Below, one piece after another: positions 44,822 through 54,877 of a DNA stretch of 64,000 nt. The notes beneath the pieces are model-generated. The model ran no database searches. It saw only the letters and a list, made by a program, of their open reading frames with translations, and had not been told where the DNA came from. Numbering within the stretch: the first letter of the stretch is position 1; each line of letters opens with the position of its first letter. Source of the DNA: Streptomyces sp. SAI-127 (GTDB taxonomy: Bacteria; Actinomycetota; Actinomycetes; Streptomycetales; Streptomycetaceae); NCBI RefSeq assembly GCF_029894425.1, contig NZ_JARXYJ010000001.1, forward strand, positions 2,232,001 to 2,296,000, in the 5' to 3' direction. A program made the translations under genes and the position numbers.

Positions 44822-47197
44822 TCAGTCACCGTGTCCGAGCTGGAGATCCCGCTCCGTCCGGCCGCCTCCGGCCACCTGGAGGACGGTGGCGACCGGCGGG
44901 TAGCCGGCGGCGATGACGGTGTACTCGCCGCTGGACAGGTCGACGAAGCGGAAGGTGCCGTCGGGGCCGGTCGTGAGGGTGTCCACGACGTTGCCGGCCA
45001 TGTCCAGGAGCGTCACGCGCGCGTCCTCGACGGACCGTCCGCCACCGGCCCGCACGGTGCCCCGCAGCACCGCGCCGCCCGCGAGTTCGACGTCCTGGCG
45101 GGTGTCCCGGGAGGCCTGGACGGTGACGGGGAGCGCCGCGGGGCGGAACGCGGGCGCACTGGCGGCGAGGGTGTACTCCCCGGCGACCAGTTCGGTGACG
45201 GCGTAGCCGCCCTCGTCTCCGCTGCGCGTGGTGGCCACGACCTCGCCGTGCACATCGGTGAGGGTGACGGCGGCGTCCCGCACGGGCGTGCCGTCGGCGG
45301 TCCGCACCCGGCCCGCGAGCCGTCCGGCGCCGCCGAGGACGATGTCCAGTTCGACGGCACGCTCGCCGACGGTCACGGAGACGGCCTGCGGCTGGTGGCC
45401 GCCCGCGGCGGCGATGAGGACGTACGCCCCCGGTCCGGGCGTCGACAGTGCGTACCGCCCGTCCTCGCCGCTGGCACCGCGCCCGATCTGTGCTCCGGCC
45501 ACGTCGATGAGGGTGAGCGCGGCCCGGGGCAGGACGGTGCCGTCGCAGTGCTGCACCGTGCCGTGGACGGGGGCCGCCCCGGCGGTGCCGGTGCAGGACG
45601 GACGGGCCTGCGGGATCGTGGTGTTGACCGGCGCGGCCGTCGTCTCGGTGGCGTCGTGGGTCACCAGCGGTTTCTCCTTGAGGAAGAAGGCGATGAGCAG
45701 GCCGAGGACGAGCACCGGCACGAGGTAGAGGAAGATCCTCGGCATGGCGTCGGCGTAGGCCCGGATGTAGTTGTCGCGGAGCTCCGGGGGCAGGGCGTGG
45801 ACGAGCTGCGGGGTGATGGACTTTGGGTCGGGCAGCCCGGCACCGGTCGGCAGTCGCTCGGCGAGGGCGTCGGCGAGCCGGTCGGCGAAGAGCGTGCCGA
45901 AGATCGCCGCTCCGACGCTTCCGCCGATCTGCCGGAAGTAGTTGTTGGCGCTGGTGGCGGTGCCGAGGTCGGCGGGGCGGACGGAGTTCTGCACGGCGAG
46001 GATCAGCACCGGCATCACCATGCCGATCCCGGCGCCGAGGACGGCCATCCAGACGCTGTAGTGCAGCCGGGGTGTGTCGGCTTCCAGGCGGGACAGCAGC
46101 CACATGCCCACGACGGAGAGGGCGCTGCCGAGGATCGGCCAGATCCGGTAGCGGCCGGTGCGGCTGATGAGCTGCCCGGAGACGATGGAGGCGCCGACGA
46201 TCCCGGCCATCATGGGCAGCATCAGCAGTCCGGACTCGGTGGCGCTCGCCCCGTCGACCATCTGGAGGAAGGTCGGCAGATAGCTCGCCGCCCCGAAGAG
46301 CGCGACACCGATCACCAGGCCCACCAGGCCGGTGACGTTGAAGACGGAGTCCCTGAACAGCCGGAGCGGCATGAGGGGTTCGGCGGCGAAGTGCTCGGCG
46401 ACGAGGAAGAGCACCGCGGAGGCGGCGGCCCCGGCGCCGAGTCCGAGGACGACCCGCGAGTCCCAGGCGTACTCGGTCCCGCCCCAACTGGTCAGCAGTA
46501 CCAGGCAGGTGGAGGCGGCGGCGAGCAGGAGGGTGCCGAGGATGTCGAGCCGGGGTTTGACCCGGGGCCTGGGAAGCTTCAGTACGGCGGTGACGACGGC
46601 CAGGGTCAGCAGACCGAAGGGCACGTTGATGTAGAAGCACCAGCGCCAGGAGAGGTGGTCCGTGAAGTAGCCGCCGAGCAGCGGGCCCGCGACGGAGGCC
46701 AGTCCGAAGGCGGCGCCGATCAGGCCCATGAAGCGGCCGCGCCGCCGGGGCGGCACGATGTCGGCGATGATCGCCTGCACCCCGATCATGAGCCCGCCCG
46801 CGCCGACACCCTGCACCGCGCGGAAGGCGATCAACTGGTCCATGGTCCCGGCCCGTCCGGCGAGCGCGGAGCCGGCGACGAACACGACGATCGCGAACTG
46901 GAAGACGCCCTTGCGGCCGAGCAGGTCGCCGAGCTTGCCGTAGACCGGCAGCCCGATCGTGGCGGTGAGCAGGTAGGCGGTGATCGCCCAGGACATCCGG
47001 TCCAGGCCGTGCAGCTCACCGACGATCTTCGGGAGCGCGGTGGCGACGATCATCTGCTCCAGCGCCGCGAGGAGCAGCGCGAGCATCAGCCCGAAGAAGA
47101 CCAACCGCACCCGGCGCGGGCCGAGTTCGACGGGCGGTGCGGGGACCTCGGGGGGCGCTTCGACCCATTCCTCGTGTACCGGAGTCGTCACGCCCAC
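44822..47197 (-). CDS. DHA2-family MFS exporter fused to carboxypeptidase-regulatory-like domains
   Basis: The 791-residue protein from GTG 47197 (AGGGGAG upstream; GTG 47191 is an alternative) begins as a 14-helix EmrB/QacA-type transporter ([45 protein letters not shown]). After the last helix (about 530) it carries three repeats of a beta-sandwich of carboxypeptidase-regulatory type ([60 protein letters not shown]). The transporter probably exports drugs or metabolites. The repeat domain is unusual for this family. Confidence 0.88.
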   Translation of the reverse strand: MGVTTPVHEEWVEAPPEVPAPPVELGPRRVRLVFFGLMLALLLAALEQMIVATALPKIVGELHGLDRMSWAITAYLLTATIGLPVYGKLGDLLGRKGVFQFAIVVFVAGSALAGRAGTMDQLIAFRAVQGVGAGGLMIGVQAIIADIVPPRRRGRFMGLIGAAFGLASVAGPLLGGYFTDHLSWRWCFYINVPFGLLTLAVVTAVLKLPRPRVKPRLDILGTLLLAAASTCLVLLTSWGGTEYAWDSRVVLGLGAGAAASAVLFLVAEHFAAEPLMPLRLFRDSVFNVTGLVGLVIGVALFGAASYLPTFLQMVDGASATESGLLMLPMMAGIVGASIVSGQLISRTGRYRIWPILGSALSVVGMWLLSRLEADTPRLHYSVWMAVLGAGIGMVMPVLILAVQNSVRPADLGTATSANNYFRQIGGSVGAAIFGTLFADRLADALAERLPTGAGLPDPKSITPQLVHALPPELRDNYIRAYADAMPRIFLYLVPVLVLGLLIAFFLKEKPLVTHDATETTAAPVNTTIPQARPSCTGTAGAAPVHGTVQHCDGTVLPRAALTLIDVAGAQIGRGASGEDGRYALSTPGPGAYVLIAAAGGHQPQAVSVTVGERAVELDIVLGGAGRLAGRVRTADGTPVRDAAVTLTDVHGEVVATTRSGDEGGYAVTELVAGEYTLAASAPAFRPAALPVTVQASRDTRQDVELAGGAVLRGTVRAGGGRSVEDARVTLLDMAGNVVDTLTTGPDGTFRFVDLSSGEYTVIAAGYPPVATVLQVAGGGRTERDLQLGHGD

Positions 47198-47345
47198 GTC
47201 CCGCTCCCCTCGTCGCGCCTGCCACGCAATTCCCGCTTTGGGCGACAACTACGAACAAGCGCGACGAGTTACGGCATACCGGGAGGCCCCGTGGAGATCC
47301 ACTCGATCCGGTGACCGAGATCAACATCCGCCGAGCGCCGGGGAC

Positions 47346-47789
47346 TTACTTCTCGACCTCGGTGGCGAGCCGGCCGAGAAGGGCGTCGTAGATCCGGCCG
47401 AGGCCCTTGGGCGCGAAGGTCTTCTCGAAGAAGCCGCCGATGCCGCCGGCACCGTCCCAGGTGGTGGTCACGACGACCCGGGACTTGCCCTCGCCGGCCG
47501 GGGTGACCCGCCAGGTGGTGACCATGGAGGAGTTGCGGTCCTTCTCGACGAGCTCCCCGTCGGTGGGCTCGGTGACCTCCAGGAGGCAGTCGCGCACGCG
47601 CTTGCTGGTGGCCTGGAGCTTCCAGTGGACGAGGGTGCCCTCGCCGTCACCGCCCTCGCGCACCTCGTACTCGCTGAACTGCTCGGGCAGCACCTTGCCG
47701 CGCGTGCCGCTGTAGTCGGCGACGGCGTCGAACACCTTCTCCGCGTCCGCCGCGACGATCCGCTCCGTAGTGGCTTCGACCTGCGCCAT
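47346..47789 (-). CDS. SRPBCC-family protein
   Basis: The 147-residue protein starts at ATG 47789 behind GGAGGAAG. It begins QVEATTERIVAADAEKVFDA and has the helix-grip pattern including VVTTTWDGAGGIGGFF. These proteins bind hydrophobic ligands or act as cyclases; the ligand is unknown. Confidence 0.8.
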   Translation of the reverse strand: MAQVEATTERIVAADAEKVFDAVADYSGTRGKVLPEQFSEYEVREGGDGEGTLVHWKLQATSKRVRDCLLEVTEPTDGELVEKDRNSSMVTTWRVTPAGEGKSRVVVTTTWDGAGGIGGFFEKTFAPKGLGRIYDALLGRLATEVEK

Positions 47790-47924
47790 CGACTTCCTCC
47801 AGGACTTCAAGTTCTCGGGGTCGGGGCAAGCCAACCACCCCCGCCCACGGGCACCCAAATCGGGGGTTGCACAGGAATTCGAACAAGTGTTTCACTCGAG
47901 GGACAGTGCTACCGAGGAGGCCTC

Positions 47925-48962
47925 ATGCGCTGGGAGAACCTCACCGAGTCCGCCGAACACGGGCGGGCCGACGCCGCCCTGTTCGGCGCCGACGCGGTGG
48001 TCAGCCGTACCTTCGACACGCCCGAGTTCGCCGGGATCACGTTCCACGAGATCCGGGCCCGCTCGATCATCAACCGGGTGCCGGGCGCCTCCCGCATGCC
48101 CTTCGAGTGGACGGTCAACCCCTACCGGGGCTGCACGCACGCGTGTGTGTACTGCTTCGCCCGCAAGACCCACAGCTATCTGGACCTGGACACCGGTCTC
48201 GGCTTCGACTCGCAGATCGTGGTCAAGGTGAACGCCCCCGAGCTGCTGCGCCGCCAGCTGGGCTCGCGCCGCTGGGCGGGCGACCACATAGCGATGGGCA
48301 CCAACGTCGACTGCTACCAGCGCGCGGAGGGCCGCTACCGCCTGATGCCGGGCATCCTCGCCGCCCTGCGCGACCACGCGAACCCCTTCTCGATCCTGAC
48401 GAAGGGCACGCTGATCCTGCGGGACCTCGACCTCCTCACACAGGCCGCCGAGGTGACGGACGTCGGGATCTCCGTGTCGGTCGGCTTCACCGACCCCGAG
48501 CTGTGGCGCACCGTCGAGCCGGGCACACCGGCTCCGGAGCGGCGCCTGGACGTCGTACGGACACTGGGCGAGCACGGGATCGGGTGCGGGGTGCTGATGG
48601 CGCCGGTCATCCCGTTCCTGAGCGACCGGCCGGCACAGCTGAGGGCCACCGTGCGCGCGATCGCCGCCGCGGGGGCCACCTCGGTCACCCCGCTGGTGCT
48701 GCATCTGCGGCCGGGGGCCAGGGAGTGGTTCATGGCCTGGCTGAACCGGGAGCACCCGTATCTGGTACGCCGTTACGAGCGGCTCTACGCGGACGGCGCC
48801 TACGCCCCGAAGTGGTACCAGCGCCGGATCACCCGTCAGGTCCATGAGCTGGCCCAGGAGTACGGCATCGGTCCCGCGGGCGGGGGGATGCCGCGACGGA
48901 TCCGGGAGCCGGAGCCCGAGGTCGAGCCGATGTCCGAACCGACCCAACTCACGTTGATCTGA
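47925..48962 (+). CDS. Radical SAM protein (Rv2578c family)
   Basis: The 345-residue protein starts at ATG 47925 (GAGGAGG upstream). The 4Fe-4S-binding CxxxCxxC is in YRGCTHACVYCFAR. It continues with DSQIVVKVNAPELLRRQLGS and GTNVDCYQRAEGRYRLMPGI, characteristic of the actinobacterial Rv2578c family, which resembles SPL/DNA-photoproduct lyase-type radical SAM proteins. The reaction is unknown. Confidence 0.88.
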   Translation: MRWENLTESAEHGRADAALFGADAVVSRTFDTPEFAGITFHEIRARSIINRVPGASRMPFEWTVNPYRGCTHACVYCFARKTHSYLDLDTGLGFDSQIVVKVNAPELLRRQLGSRRWAGDHIAMGTNVDCYQRAEGRYRLMPGILAALRDHANPFSILTKGTLILRDLDLLTQAAEVTDVGISVSVGFTDPELWRTVEPGTPAPERRLDVVRTLGEHGIGCGVLMAPVIPFLSDRPAQLRATVRAIAAAGATSVTPLVLHLRPGAREWFMAWLNREHPYLVRRYERLYADGAYAPKWYQRRITRQVHELAQEYGIGPAGGGMPRRIREPEPEVEPMSEPTQLTLI

Positions 48963-49002
48963 GAGCGTTCGAGCGCATCGGGCGGCCCAATCGGGTCAAG
49001 TA

Positions 49003-49033
49003 TTGTCAGAACACGTTCTTCCGGGCGTACTTT
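49003..49033 (+). promoter_or_regulatory. Possible promoter and operator of the S33 peptidase gene
   Basis: TTGTCA (49003-49008) and TACTTT (49028-49033) are separated by 19 bases, a little long. Between them AGAAC-AC-GTTCT (49008-49019) is a perfect inverted repeat that could bind a repressor. It lies 64 bases before the ATG. Confidence 0.35.
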
Positions 49034-49096
49034 CCGGGACGATGCCGCGTGGACCGTGACCCTCGCGGCCGAAACCCTCCGTCCTGGGAGGACTTC

Positions 49097-50674
49097 ATGA
49101 GAAAACGCGCAGCCGTGCTGTGCGGTGCCGCGGTCGTCGTGGCCGGGACCCTCACCGCCGTCCCCGCCGACGCCAGCGCCCCGCAGTCCGCACCCACCGC
49201 GTCCGCCGCCGGACTCACCTGGAAGAAGTGCGGCACCGCCGACTACCCGACCCTTCAGTGCGCGTCCCTCAAGGTGCCGCTCGACCACGCGAACCCGCGC
49301 GGGCGGCAGATCACCCTCGCGCTGTCCCGGGTCCCGCACACCGCGAAGAAGTACCAGGGCCCGCTGCTGGTCAACCCCGGCGGCCCCGGCGGCAGCGGTC
49401 TGACCTTCGCCGGGTTCATCGCCTCCGGCCTGCCCAAGGCCGTCGCGGCCCGGTACGACGTCATCGGCTTCGACCCGCGCGGGGTGGGCGCGAGCAAGCC
49501 CGCCCTGAACTGCAGGCCGGGCTACTTCAACCCGGTGCGCCCGGACTCCGTGCCGAGCACGCCCGCGATCGAGAAGGCCAACCTCGAGCGGGTGAAGTCC
49601 TTCGCCGCGGCCTGCGGCCGGAAGTACGCGAGCGTGCTGCCGTACATCGACACCGTCAGCGCCGTGCAGGACATGGACTCCATCCGCCGGGCCCTCGGCG
49701 CCAAGAGGATCAACTACTTCGGTTACTCGTACGGCACCTACCTGGGCGCGGTCTACGCCAAGCTCTTCCCGCACCAGGTGCGCCGCCTGGTCCTGGACTC
49801 GATCGTGGACCCGACCGGCGTCTGGTACGACGACAACCTCGGCCAGGACTACGCGTTCAACGACCGGCACCGCGCGCTGATGGCCTGGATCGCCAAGTAC
49901 GACGCGACATACAAGCTCGGCACCGACCCCGAGAAGATCGAGGCCAAGTGGTACGCGATGCGGGCGGCCCTGGCCAAGAAGCCCGCGGGCGGCAAGGTCG
50001 GCGCCTCGGAGCTGGAGGACACCTTCGTCCCGGGCGGTTACTACAACGGCTACTGGCCCTATCTGGCCGAGGCGTTCGCGGCGTACGTGAACAGCAAGAA
50101 CGCCGACCCGCTGGTCGACGCGTACGAGAACTTCGGCGCCGTGGACGCGTCCGGGGACAACGGCTACAGCATCTACACGTCCGTGCAGTGCCGTGACGCC
50201 TCCTGGCCGCGTGACTGGCGGCAGTGGCAGAAGGACAACTGGGCCGTGTACGAGAAGGCCCCGTTCATGGCCTGGAGCAATGCCTGGTACAACGCGCCGT
50301 GCGCCTTCTGGCCGACCGACTCGCTGACGCCGGTGAACATCGCCAACGGCCAGCTTCCGCCGGCACTGCTCTTCCAGGCGACGAACGACGCGGCCACCCC
50401 GTACGAGGGTGGTGCGACGGTCCACCGTCTGCTGGCCGGCTCCAGCCTCGTCGTCGAGGAGGGCGGCGGCAACCACGGCATCACGCTGAGCGGGAACACC
50501 TGCCTGGACAAGTATCTCGCCGCGTATCTGACCGACGGCAAGGTGCCGCGTGGCGGCGGCGAGGCCGACGCGGTCTGCCAGGCGCTGCCCGATCCGAAGC
50601 CGCTGACCGCCAAGGCGGCGTCGACGTCCTCGCGCGGCGCGGCGCTGCACCGGCTGCTCGGCGCCCGCGGCTGA
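49097..50674 (+). CDS. Secreted tripeptidyl aminopeptidase-like alpha/beta hydrolase (S33)
   Basis: The 525-residue protein starts at ATG 49097 (GGGAGGAC upstream). A signal peptide (RKRAAVLCGAAVVVAGTLTA, cleavage near ADASA) precedes the hydrolase. The oxyanion motif is LLVNPGGPGGSGLTF, the nucleophile Ser is in NYFGYSYGTYLGAVY and the His in EGGGNHGIT. The C-terminal cap domain is typical of Streptomyces Tap/SlpD/SlpE enzymes, which remove tripeptides from secreted proteins. Confidence 0.88.
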   Translation: MRKRAAVLCGAAVVVAGTLTAVPADASAPQSAPTASAAGLTWKKCGTADYPTLQCASLKVPLDHANPRGRQITLALSRVPHTAKKYQGPLLVNPGGPGGSGLTFAGFIASGLPKAVAARYDVIGFDPRGVGASKPALNCRPGYFNPVRPDSVPSTPAIEKANLERVKSFAAACGRKYASVLPYIDTVSAVQDMDSIRRALGAKRINYFGYSYGTYLGAVYAKLFPHQVRRLVLDSIVDPTGVWYDDNLGQDYAFNDRHRALMAWIAKYDATYKLGTDPEKIEAKWYAMRAALAKKPAGGKVGASELEDTFVPGGYYNGYWPYLAEAFAAYVNSKNADPLVDAYENFGAVDASGDNGYSIYTSVQCRDASWPRDWRQWQKDNWAVYEKAPFMAWSNAWYNAPCAFWPTDSLTPVNIANGQLPPALLFQATNDAATPYEGGATVHRLLAGSSLVVEEGGGNHGITLSGNTCLDKYLAAYLTDGKVPRGGGEADAVCQALPDPKPLTAKAASTSSRGAALHRLLGARG

Positions 50675-50731
50675 GCGCCTGACGCTCCGTCGGGGGCGGG
50701 CGTTGTCAGTGCCGTGGTCCACCATGGACGC

Positions 50732-51130
50732 ATGAGTGAGCTGACCAGGATTCCCGCCCCCGCCGGGGTCGCCCCCGCGGCCCAGTACTCCCACGTGGTG
50801 CTGGGCCGTGGCCGTTTCGTCGCGATCTCGGGCCAGGTGGCCCTCGACGAGGACGGCGAACTCGTCGGCGAGGGCGACGCCGTGGCCCAGGCCCGCCAGG
50901 TCTTCGAGAACCTCCGCCGCTGCCTGACCGCCGCCGGCGCGGACTTCGACGACGTCGTCAAGCTCACCTACTTCGTCACGGACATGGCCCACATGCCGGC
51001 GCTCCGCGCGGCCCGCGCCGAGCACATACCCGACGACCGGCTGCCGGCGGCCTCGGCCGTGCAGGTGGCGGCGCTGGTGCGGCCGGAGTTCCTGATGGAG
51101 GTGGAGGCGTTCGCGGTGGTGGGCGAATAA
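50732..51130 (+). CDS. RidA-family (YjgF) protein
   Basis: The 132-residue protein starts at ATG 50732 and shows the RidA pattern: FVAISGQVALDEDGELVGEG, QARQVFENLRRCLTAAGADF, VVKLTYFVTDMA, and a C-terminal LVRPEFLMEVEAFAVV. RidA removes reactive enamine/imine intermediates made by PLP enzymes; some members have other roles. Confidence 0.87.
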   Translation: MSELTRIPAPAGVAPAAQYSHVVLGRGRFVAISGQVALDEDGELVGEGDAVAQARQVFENLRRCLTAAGADFDDVVKLTYFVTDMAHMPALRAARAEHIPDDRLPAASAVQVAALVRPEFLMEVEAFAVVGE

Positions 51131-51171
51131 ATCCGAGGCCGGGGCGGGCGGGTGGTGCCTAGAGTGCCGCC

Positions 51172-51702
51172 ATGGACGACGACCGACTCCTCATCCGCCC
51201 GATGGTCCTCGCCGACTGCGACCGCGTGGCCGAGATCCGCGTCCGCGGCTGGCAGAGCGCGTACCGGGGCCTGATCCCGCAGTCGTACCTCGACGCCATG
51301 AGCATGGCGCGGGACGCCGAGCGGCACCGCACCCGCTTCGCGCAGGGGGACGGCAGCGTCGTGAACCTCGTGGCCGAGCGGGACGGCGAGGTCATGGGCT
51401 GGGCCTGTCACGGCCCGTACCGGGACGGCGAAGTCCGCACCGCCGACGCCGAGTTGTACGCCGTCTACGTGGACCCGCGGAGATACGGCACCGGCATCGG
51501 ACACGCCCTGCTGCTGGAGGCCCTGTGGAACCGCACGGCCCTGGGCCACGACCGCATGTACCTGTGGGTCCTCAAGGACAACACCCGCGCGCGCCGCTTC
51601 TACGAACGGGCGGGCTTCGAGGCCGACGGCACCGAGGAGCCCTTCGAGGCGGACGGCGTGCCGGTGCCGGAGGTGCGGTACGCCCGGCCGCTCAACGCCT
51701 GA
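51172..51702 (+). CDS. GNAT-family N-acetyltransferase
   Basis: The 176-residue protein has LLIRPMVLADCDRVAEIRVR, the motif A region AVYVDPRRYGTGIGHALLLE and a motif B-like LKDNTRARRFYERAGFE. The substrate is unknown. It is followed by a repeat-bearing gap. Confidence 0.85.
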   Translation: MDDDRLLIRPMVLADCDRVAEIRVRGWQSAYRGLIPQSYLDAMSMARDAERHRTRFAQGDGSVVNLVAERDGEVMGWACHGPYRDGEVRTADAELYAVYVDPRRYGTGIGHALLLEALWNRTALGHDRMYLWVLKDNTRARRFYERAGFEADGTEEPFEADGVPVPEVRYARPLNA

Positions 51703-51782
51703 CCGCCCTCCGCCTGTGCAGTGGAGCGCGGCCGGCCGACCGAGCGGGAGACGCGGACGCCGTCGCCCCGCGTCCACACCTT

Positions 51783-52033
51783 CGCCGTACAGCAAGGTCG
51801 ACGGCACCCACACGCTGCCGGGCACGGAGTCACCGACGCCGACCCGGCGACCTCACCCGCGTCCACACCTCACCGCCCTGCGGGCCGCGGCCAACGCCAA
51901 CGCCCGCCGCAACCTCCGTCGAACAGCAGGGTCCACGGCACCCACGCGCTGCTGGGCACGGCGCTCACCGGCGCCGATCCGGCGTCCTCGCCCGCGTCCT
52001 TACGTCCCCGACCTCCGGCCCACAGCCGACGCT
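51783..52033. repeat. Imperfect tandem duplication of about 134 bp
   Basis: Two copies of about 134 bases start near 51783 and 51917. They share blocks such as ACGGCACCCAC, GCTGGGCACGG (first copy CTGCCGGGCACGG), CGCCGA-CCGGCG and CCCGCGTCC, with scattered substitutions. The gap 51703-52119 holds no convincing gene; the repeat is its main content. Confidence 0.55.
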
Positions 52034-52119
52034 TGAGGCCGACGCCCGCGAACTCACCCTCCACCACCCCGCACCTCCACCCGCCGCGCCCGACAGCTCC
52101 CCGCAAGCCGCCGGCCGGC

Positions 52120-52695
52120 TCACCGCTGCTTCGGGATCCGTGCCAGCGCCCGCACCGCCGCCTCCGCGAGCGCGGGATGCGCGAGCGCCTCGTTCAGTAC
52201 GGATCTGGCGCGGGTGTCCGCCAGGGTGCCCAGGCCCTCCACGCAGGCGAGCGCCACGCGGCGGTAGGGGTCGTGCGGACGCAGCCGGCGTTCCAGTGTG
52301 GTGATCAGCGCGGGCACGGACTCGGGGGCACGCAGTTCGGCCAGGAGCCGGACCGGATGCAGCGCGTAGGCGACCCGCAGTTCGTTCGTGGCGAGGGCGG
52401 CGGCCGCGCGGGCCGTGCGCGGGTCGTCGAGACGGGCGAGGGCGTACGCGGCGGCGGCGCAGCGCGGCGGATCCCGGTGGTTGAGCAGCAGGACGAGGGA
52501 CTCGAAGGCCCGGCGGTCCCCGGCCAGGCCGAGCCGGAACGCGGCGAGTTCCCGGGCCCACAGCGGCTGTCCCGGCTCGGTGAGCACCCCGGCCAGCTCG
52601 TCGAGGTCCTCGGTCGCCATCAGACGGTCGTAGGCGGCCGATGCTCCCGACTCCTGCCGTAAACGCTCCGTGAGTGATCGCAACTCTTCGTCCAT
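52120..52695 (-). CDS. HEAT-repeat-like protein
   Basis: The 191-residue protein is built of short helical pairs: ELAAFRLGLAGDRRAFESLV, AYALARLDDPRTARAAAALA, ACVEGLGTLADTRARSVL and AAVRALARIP. This is the PBS-lyase/HEAT-like repeat pattern used for protein binding. No catalytic motif is seen. It is divergent from the dehydrogenase gene and shares its regulatory gap. Confidence 0.7.
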   Translation of the reverse strand: MDEELRSLTERLRQESGASAAYDRLMATEDLDELAGVLTEPGQPLWARELAAFRLGLAGDRRAFESLVLLLNHRDPPRCAAAAYALARLDDPRTARAAAALATNELRVAYALHPVRLLAELRAPESVPALITTLERRLRPHDPYRRVALACVEGLGTLADTRARSVLNEALAHPALAEAAVRALARIPKQR

Positions 52696-52763
52696 GAACC
52701 CGAGGTTAGGCGGCCCGCCCGGAGCTCGGGACGTACATCACAAATCCGGGGGCTGGCGCGCTC

Positions 52764-52802
52764 GTTACCCACCGGTTAAGCTCAGACGAGCGAGTTACCC
52801 AC
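52764..52802. promoter_or_regulatory. Direct repeat upstream of the 3-hydroxyacyl-CoA dehydrogenase gene
   Basis: GTTACCCAC occurs exactly at 52764-52772 and 52794-52802, a 30-base period (about three helical turns). The second copy continues TCGTGG and resembles TACCTACTCACG upstream of ccr. The rest of the gap (52696-53071) holds no gene. A TetR regulator encoded nearby is a candidate binder. Confidence 0.45.
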
Positions 52803-53071
52803 TCGTGGAACTCCTTGCGGTGGCCTGGTGACGCAGCCGCCGCGAGAGCAGTCGGTTCGGTACCTCGGGTACCACCAGTACGACCCGGCCTGGGACAGGG
52901 CCGGTCGGTTCCACCGTTCACCGGGCATGTGCAATGCCCGCGACGACGGCCCGGGCGTGTGCGCTCGCAGCCCGGCAACACCCGCATTCAGCAGTTCCCC
53001 ACGCACCCGGTGCGCCCCTCGGCGTACCGGGTCGCGCTCCCAGTCGTCACCCTCATTCCTGGAGTTCCGCC

Positions 53072-54877
53072 ATGGCCACTCCCCTGTCCGACCCCTCCCT
53101 GTCCCCGCTCCAGACGATCGCCGTCGTCGGCCTCGGCACCATGGGCACCGGCATCGCCGAGGTCCTCGCCAGGGCCGGCCGCGAGGTCGTCGGCATCGAC
53201 ATCAGCGAGGCCGCGGCCGCCAAGGCCACCGCCACCCTGGAGACCGCGACCGCCCGTGCCGTGCAGCGCGGCCGGCTGACCGAGCAGGAGCGCGCGGACG
53301 TCCTCGCCCGTGTCCGCACCACCACCGACCTCACCGCCGCGGCCGACGCCGACCTCGTCATCGAGGTGGCTCCGGAGTCGTACGAGATCAAGCACCAGAT
53401 CTTCCGCGAGCTCGACGGGATCGTGCGCCCCGAGACGATCCTCGCGACCGGCACCAACGCCCTGTCCGTGACCCGTCTGGCCGCCGACTCGGCCCGCCCG
53501 GAGCGTGTGCTGGGCCTGCACTTCTTCAACCCGGCGCCCGCGATGAAGCTGGTCGAGGTCGTCTCCTCGGTGCTCACCGCGCCGACCGCGGTCACCGCGG
53601 TCACCAACCTCGCCCTGGACCTCGGCAAGGAGCCCGTCGCGGTCGGCGACCGGCCAGGCTTCGTCGCGGACGGGCTGCTGTTCGGCTATCTCAACCAGGC
53701 GGCTGCGATGTACGAGGCGAAGTACGCCTCCCGCGAGGACATCGACGCGGCGATGCGGCTCGGCTGCGGTCTGCCGATGGGCCCCCTGGCGCTGCTGGAC
53801 CTGATCGGCGTCGACACCGCGCGGACGGTCCTGGAGGCCATGTACGCCGAGTCCCACGACCGGCTGCACGCCCCCGCCCCGGTTCTCAAGCAGCTCAGCG
53901 AGGCGGGCCTGACCGGACGCAAGTCGGGACGCGGTTTCTACACCTACGAGGCTCCGGGCAGCGCGACGGTCGTGCGGGACGCGCTGACGCCCTTGGAGAG
54001 CTCCGCGCGGAACCAGGGCCGCGAGGTCCGCTCCGTCGGTGTCGCGGGCTCCGGCACCATGGCGTCCGGTATCGCGGAGGTCTTCGCCAAGGCCGGTTAC
54101 GAGGTCGTGCTCGCCGCCCGCAGCGAGGAGAAGGCGCAGACGGCGAAGGCCCGTATCGGCAAGTCCCTCTCCCGTTCCGTCGACAAGGGCCGGATGACCG
54201 CCGAGGCGGCCGCGCGGACCCTGGACCTGATCACCCCGGCGGGCTCGTACGAGTCCTTCGCGGACGTCGACCTCGCCGTCGAGGCCGTCGCCGAGGACCT
54301 GGAGATCAAGCAGCAGCTCTTCCAGACGCTGGACAAGGTCTGCAAGCCGGGCGCGGTCCTGGCCACCACGACCTCCTCGCTGCCCGTCGTCGCCTGCGCC
54401 CGCGCCACCTCGCGGCCGCAGGACGTGATCGGCATGCACTTCTTCAACCCGGCGCCCGCGATGAAGCTGGTCGAGGTCGTCCGTACGGTCCTGACGGCCG
54501 AGGACGTGCACGCGACGGTCCGCGAGGTCTGCGGCAGGATCAAGAAGCATGCGGTCGACTGCGGTGACCGGGCGGGCTTCATCGTGAACGCCCTGCTCTT
54601 CCCGTACCTCAACAACGCGATCAAGATGGTGCAGGAGCACTACGCGTCCCTCGACGACATCGACGCGGCGATGAAGCTGGGCGGCGGCTACCCGATGGGC
54701 CCCTTCGAGCTGCTGGACGTCGTCGGTCTGGACGTCTCGCTCGCGATCGAGAAGGTCCTGCACCGCGAGTTCCGTGACCCGGGCCTGGCTCCGGCCCCGC
54801 TCCTGGAGCACCTCGTGGCAGCGGGCTGCCTCGGCCGCAAGACCGGCCGTGGCTTCCGCGAATATGCCCGGCGCTGA
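53072..54877 (+). CDS. Internally duplicated 3-hydroxyacyl-CoA dehydrogenase
   Basis: The 601-residue protein is two complete dehydrogenase units in tandem, joined near residue 315. The second unit has the full catalytic set known for the family: Ser435, His456, Glu468, Asn506 and a GSGTMA nucleotide motif. The first unit keeps GLGTMG, His150 and Glu162 but has Asn129 for the Ser and Asp200 for the Asn. The enzyme probably reduces acetoacetyl-CoA to 3-hydroxybutyryl-CoA or the reverse, feeding crotonyl-CoA to ccr. ATG 53072 has GGAG upstream. Confidence 0.9.
   Translation: MATPLSDPSLSPLQTIAVVGLGTMGTGIAEVLARAGREVVGIDISEAAAAKATATLETATARAVQRGRLTEQERADVLARVRTTTDLTAAADADLVIEVAPESYEIKHQIFRELDGIVRPETILATGTNALSVTRLAADSARPERVLGLHFFNPAPAMKLVEVVSSVLTAPTAVTAVTNLALDLGKEPVAVGDRPGFVADGLLFGYLNQAAAMYEAKYASREDIDAAMRLGCGLPMGPLALLDLIGVDTARTVLEAMYAESHDRLHAPAPVLKQLSEAGLTGRKSGRGFYTYEAPGSATVVRDALTPLESSARNQGREVRSVGVAGSGTMASGIAEVFAKAGYEVVLAARSEEKAQTAKARIGKSLSRSVDKGRMTAEAAARTLDLITPAGSYESFADVDLAVEAVAEDLEIKQQLFQTLDKVCKPGAVLATTTSSLPVVACARATSRPQDVIGMHFFNPAPAMKLVEVVRTVLTAEDVHATVREVCGRIKKHAVDCGDRAGFIVNALLFPYLNNAIKMVQEHYASLDDIDAAMKLGGGYPMGPFELLDVVGLDVSLAIEKVLHREFRDPGLAPAPLLEHLVAAGCLGRKTGRGFREYARR

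Noticed and set aside
42137..47314. A plus-strand open frame of 1725 codons
   Set aside because: It is the antisense shadow of the SpoIIE-type and MFS genes; the translation is low complexity, and the minus-strand proteins have clear domains.
49008..49019. AGAACACGTTCT as an SOS (LexA) box
   Set aside because: The actinobacterial box needs GAAC-N4-GTTC; here the spacer is two bases. Kept only as a possible operator.
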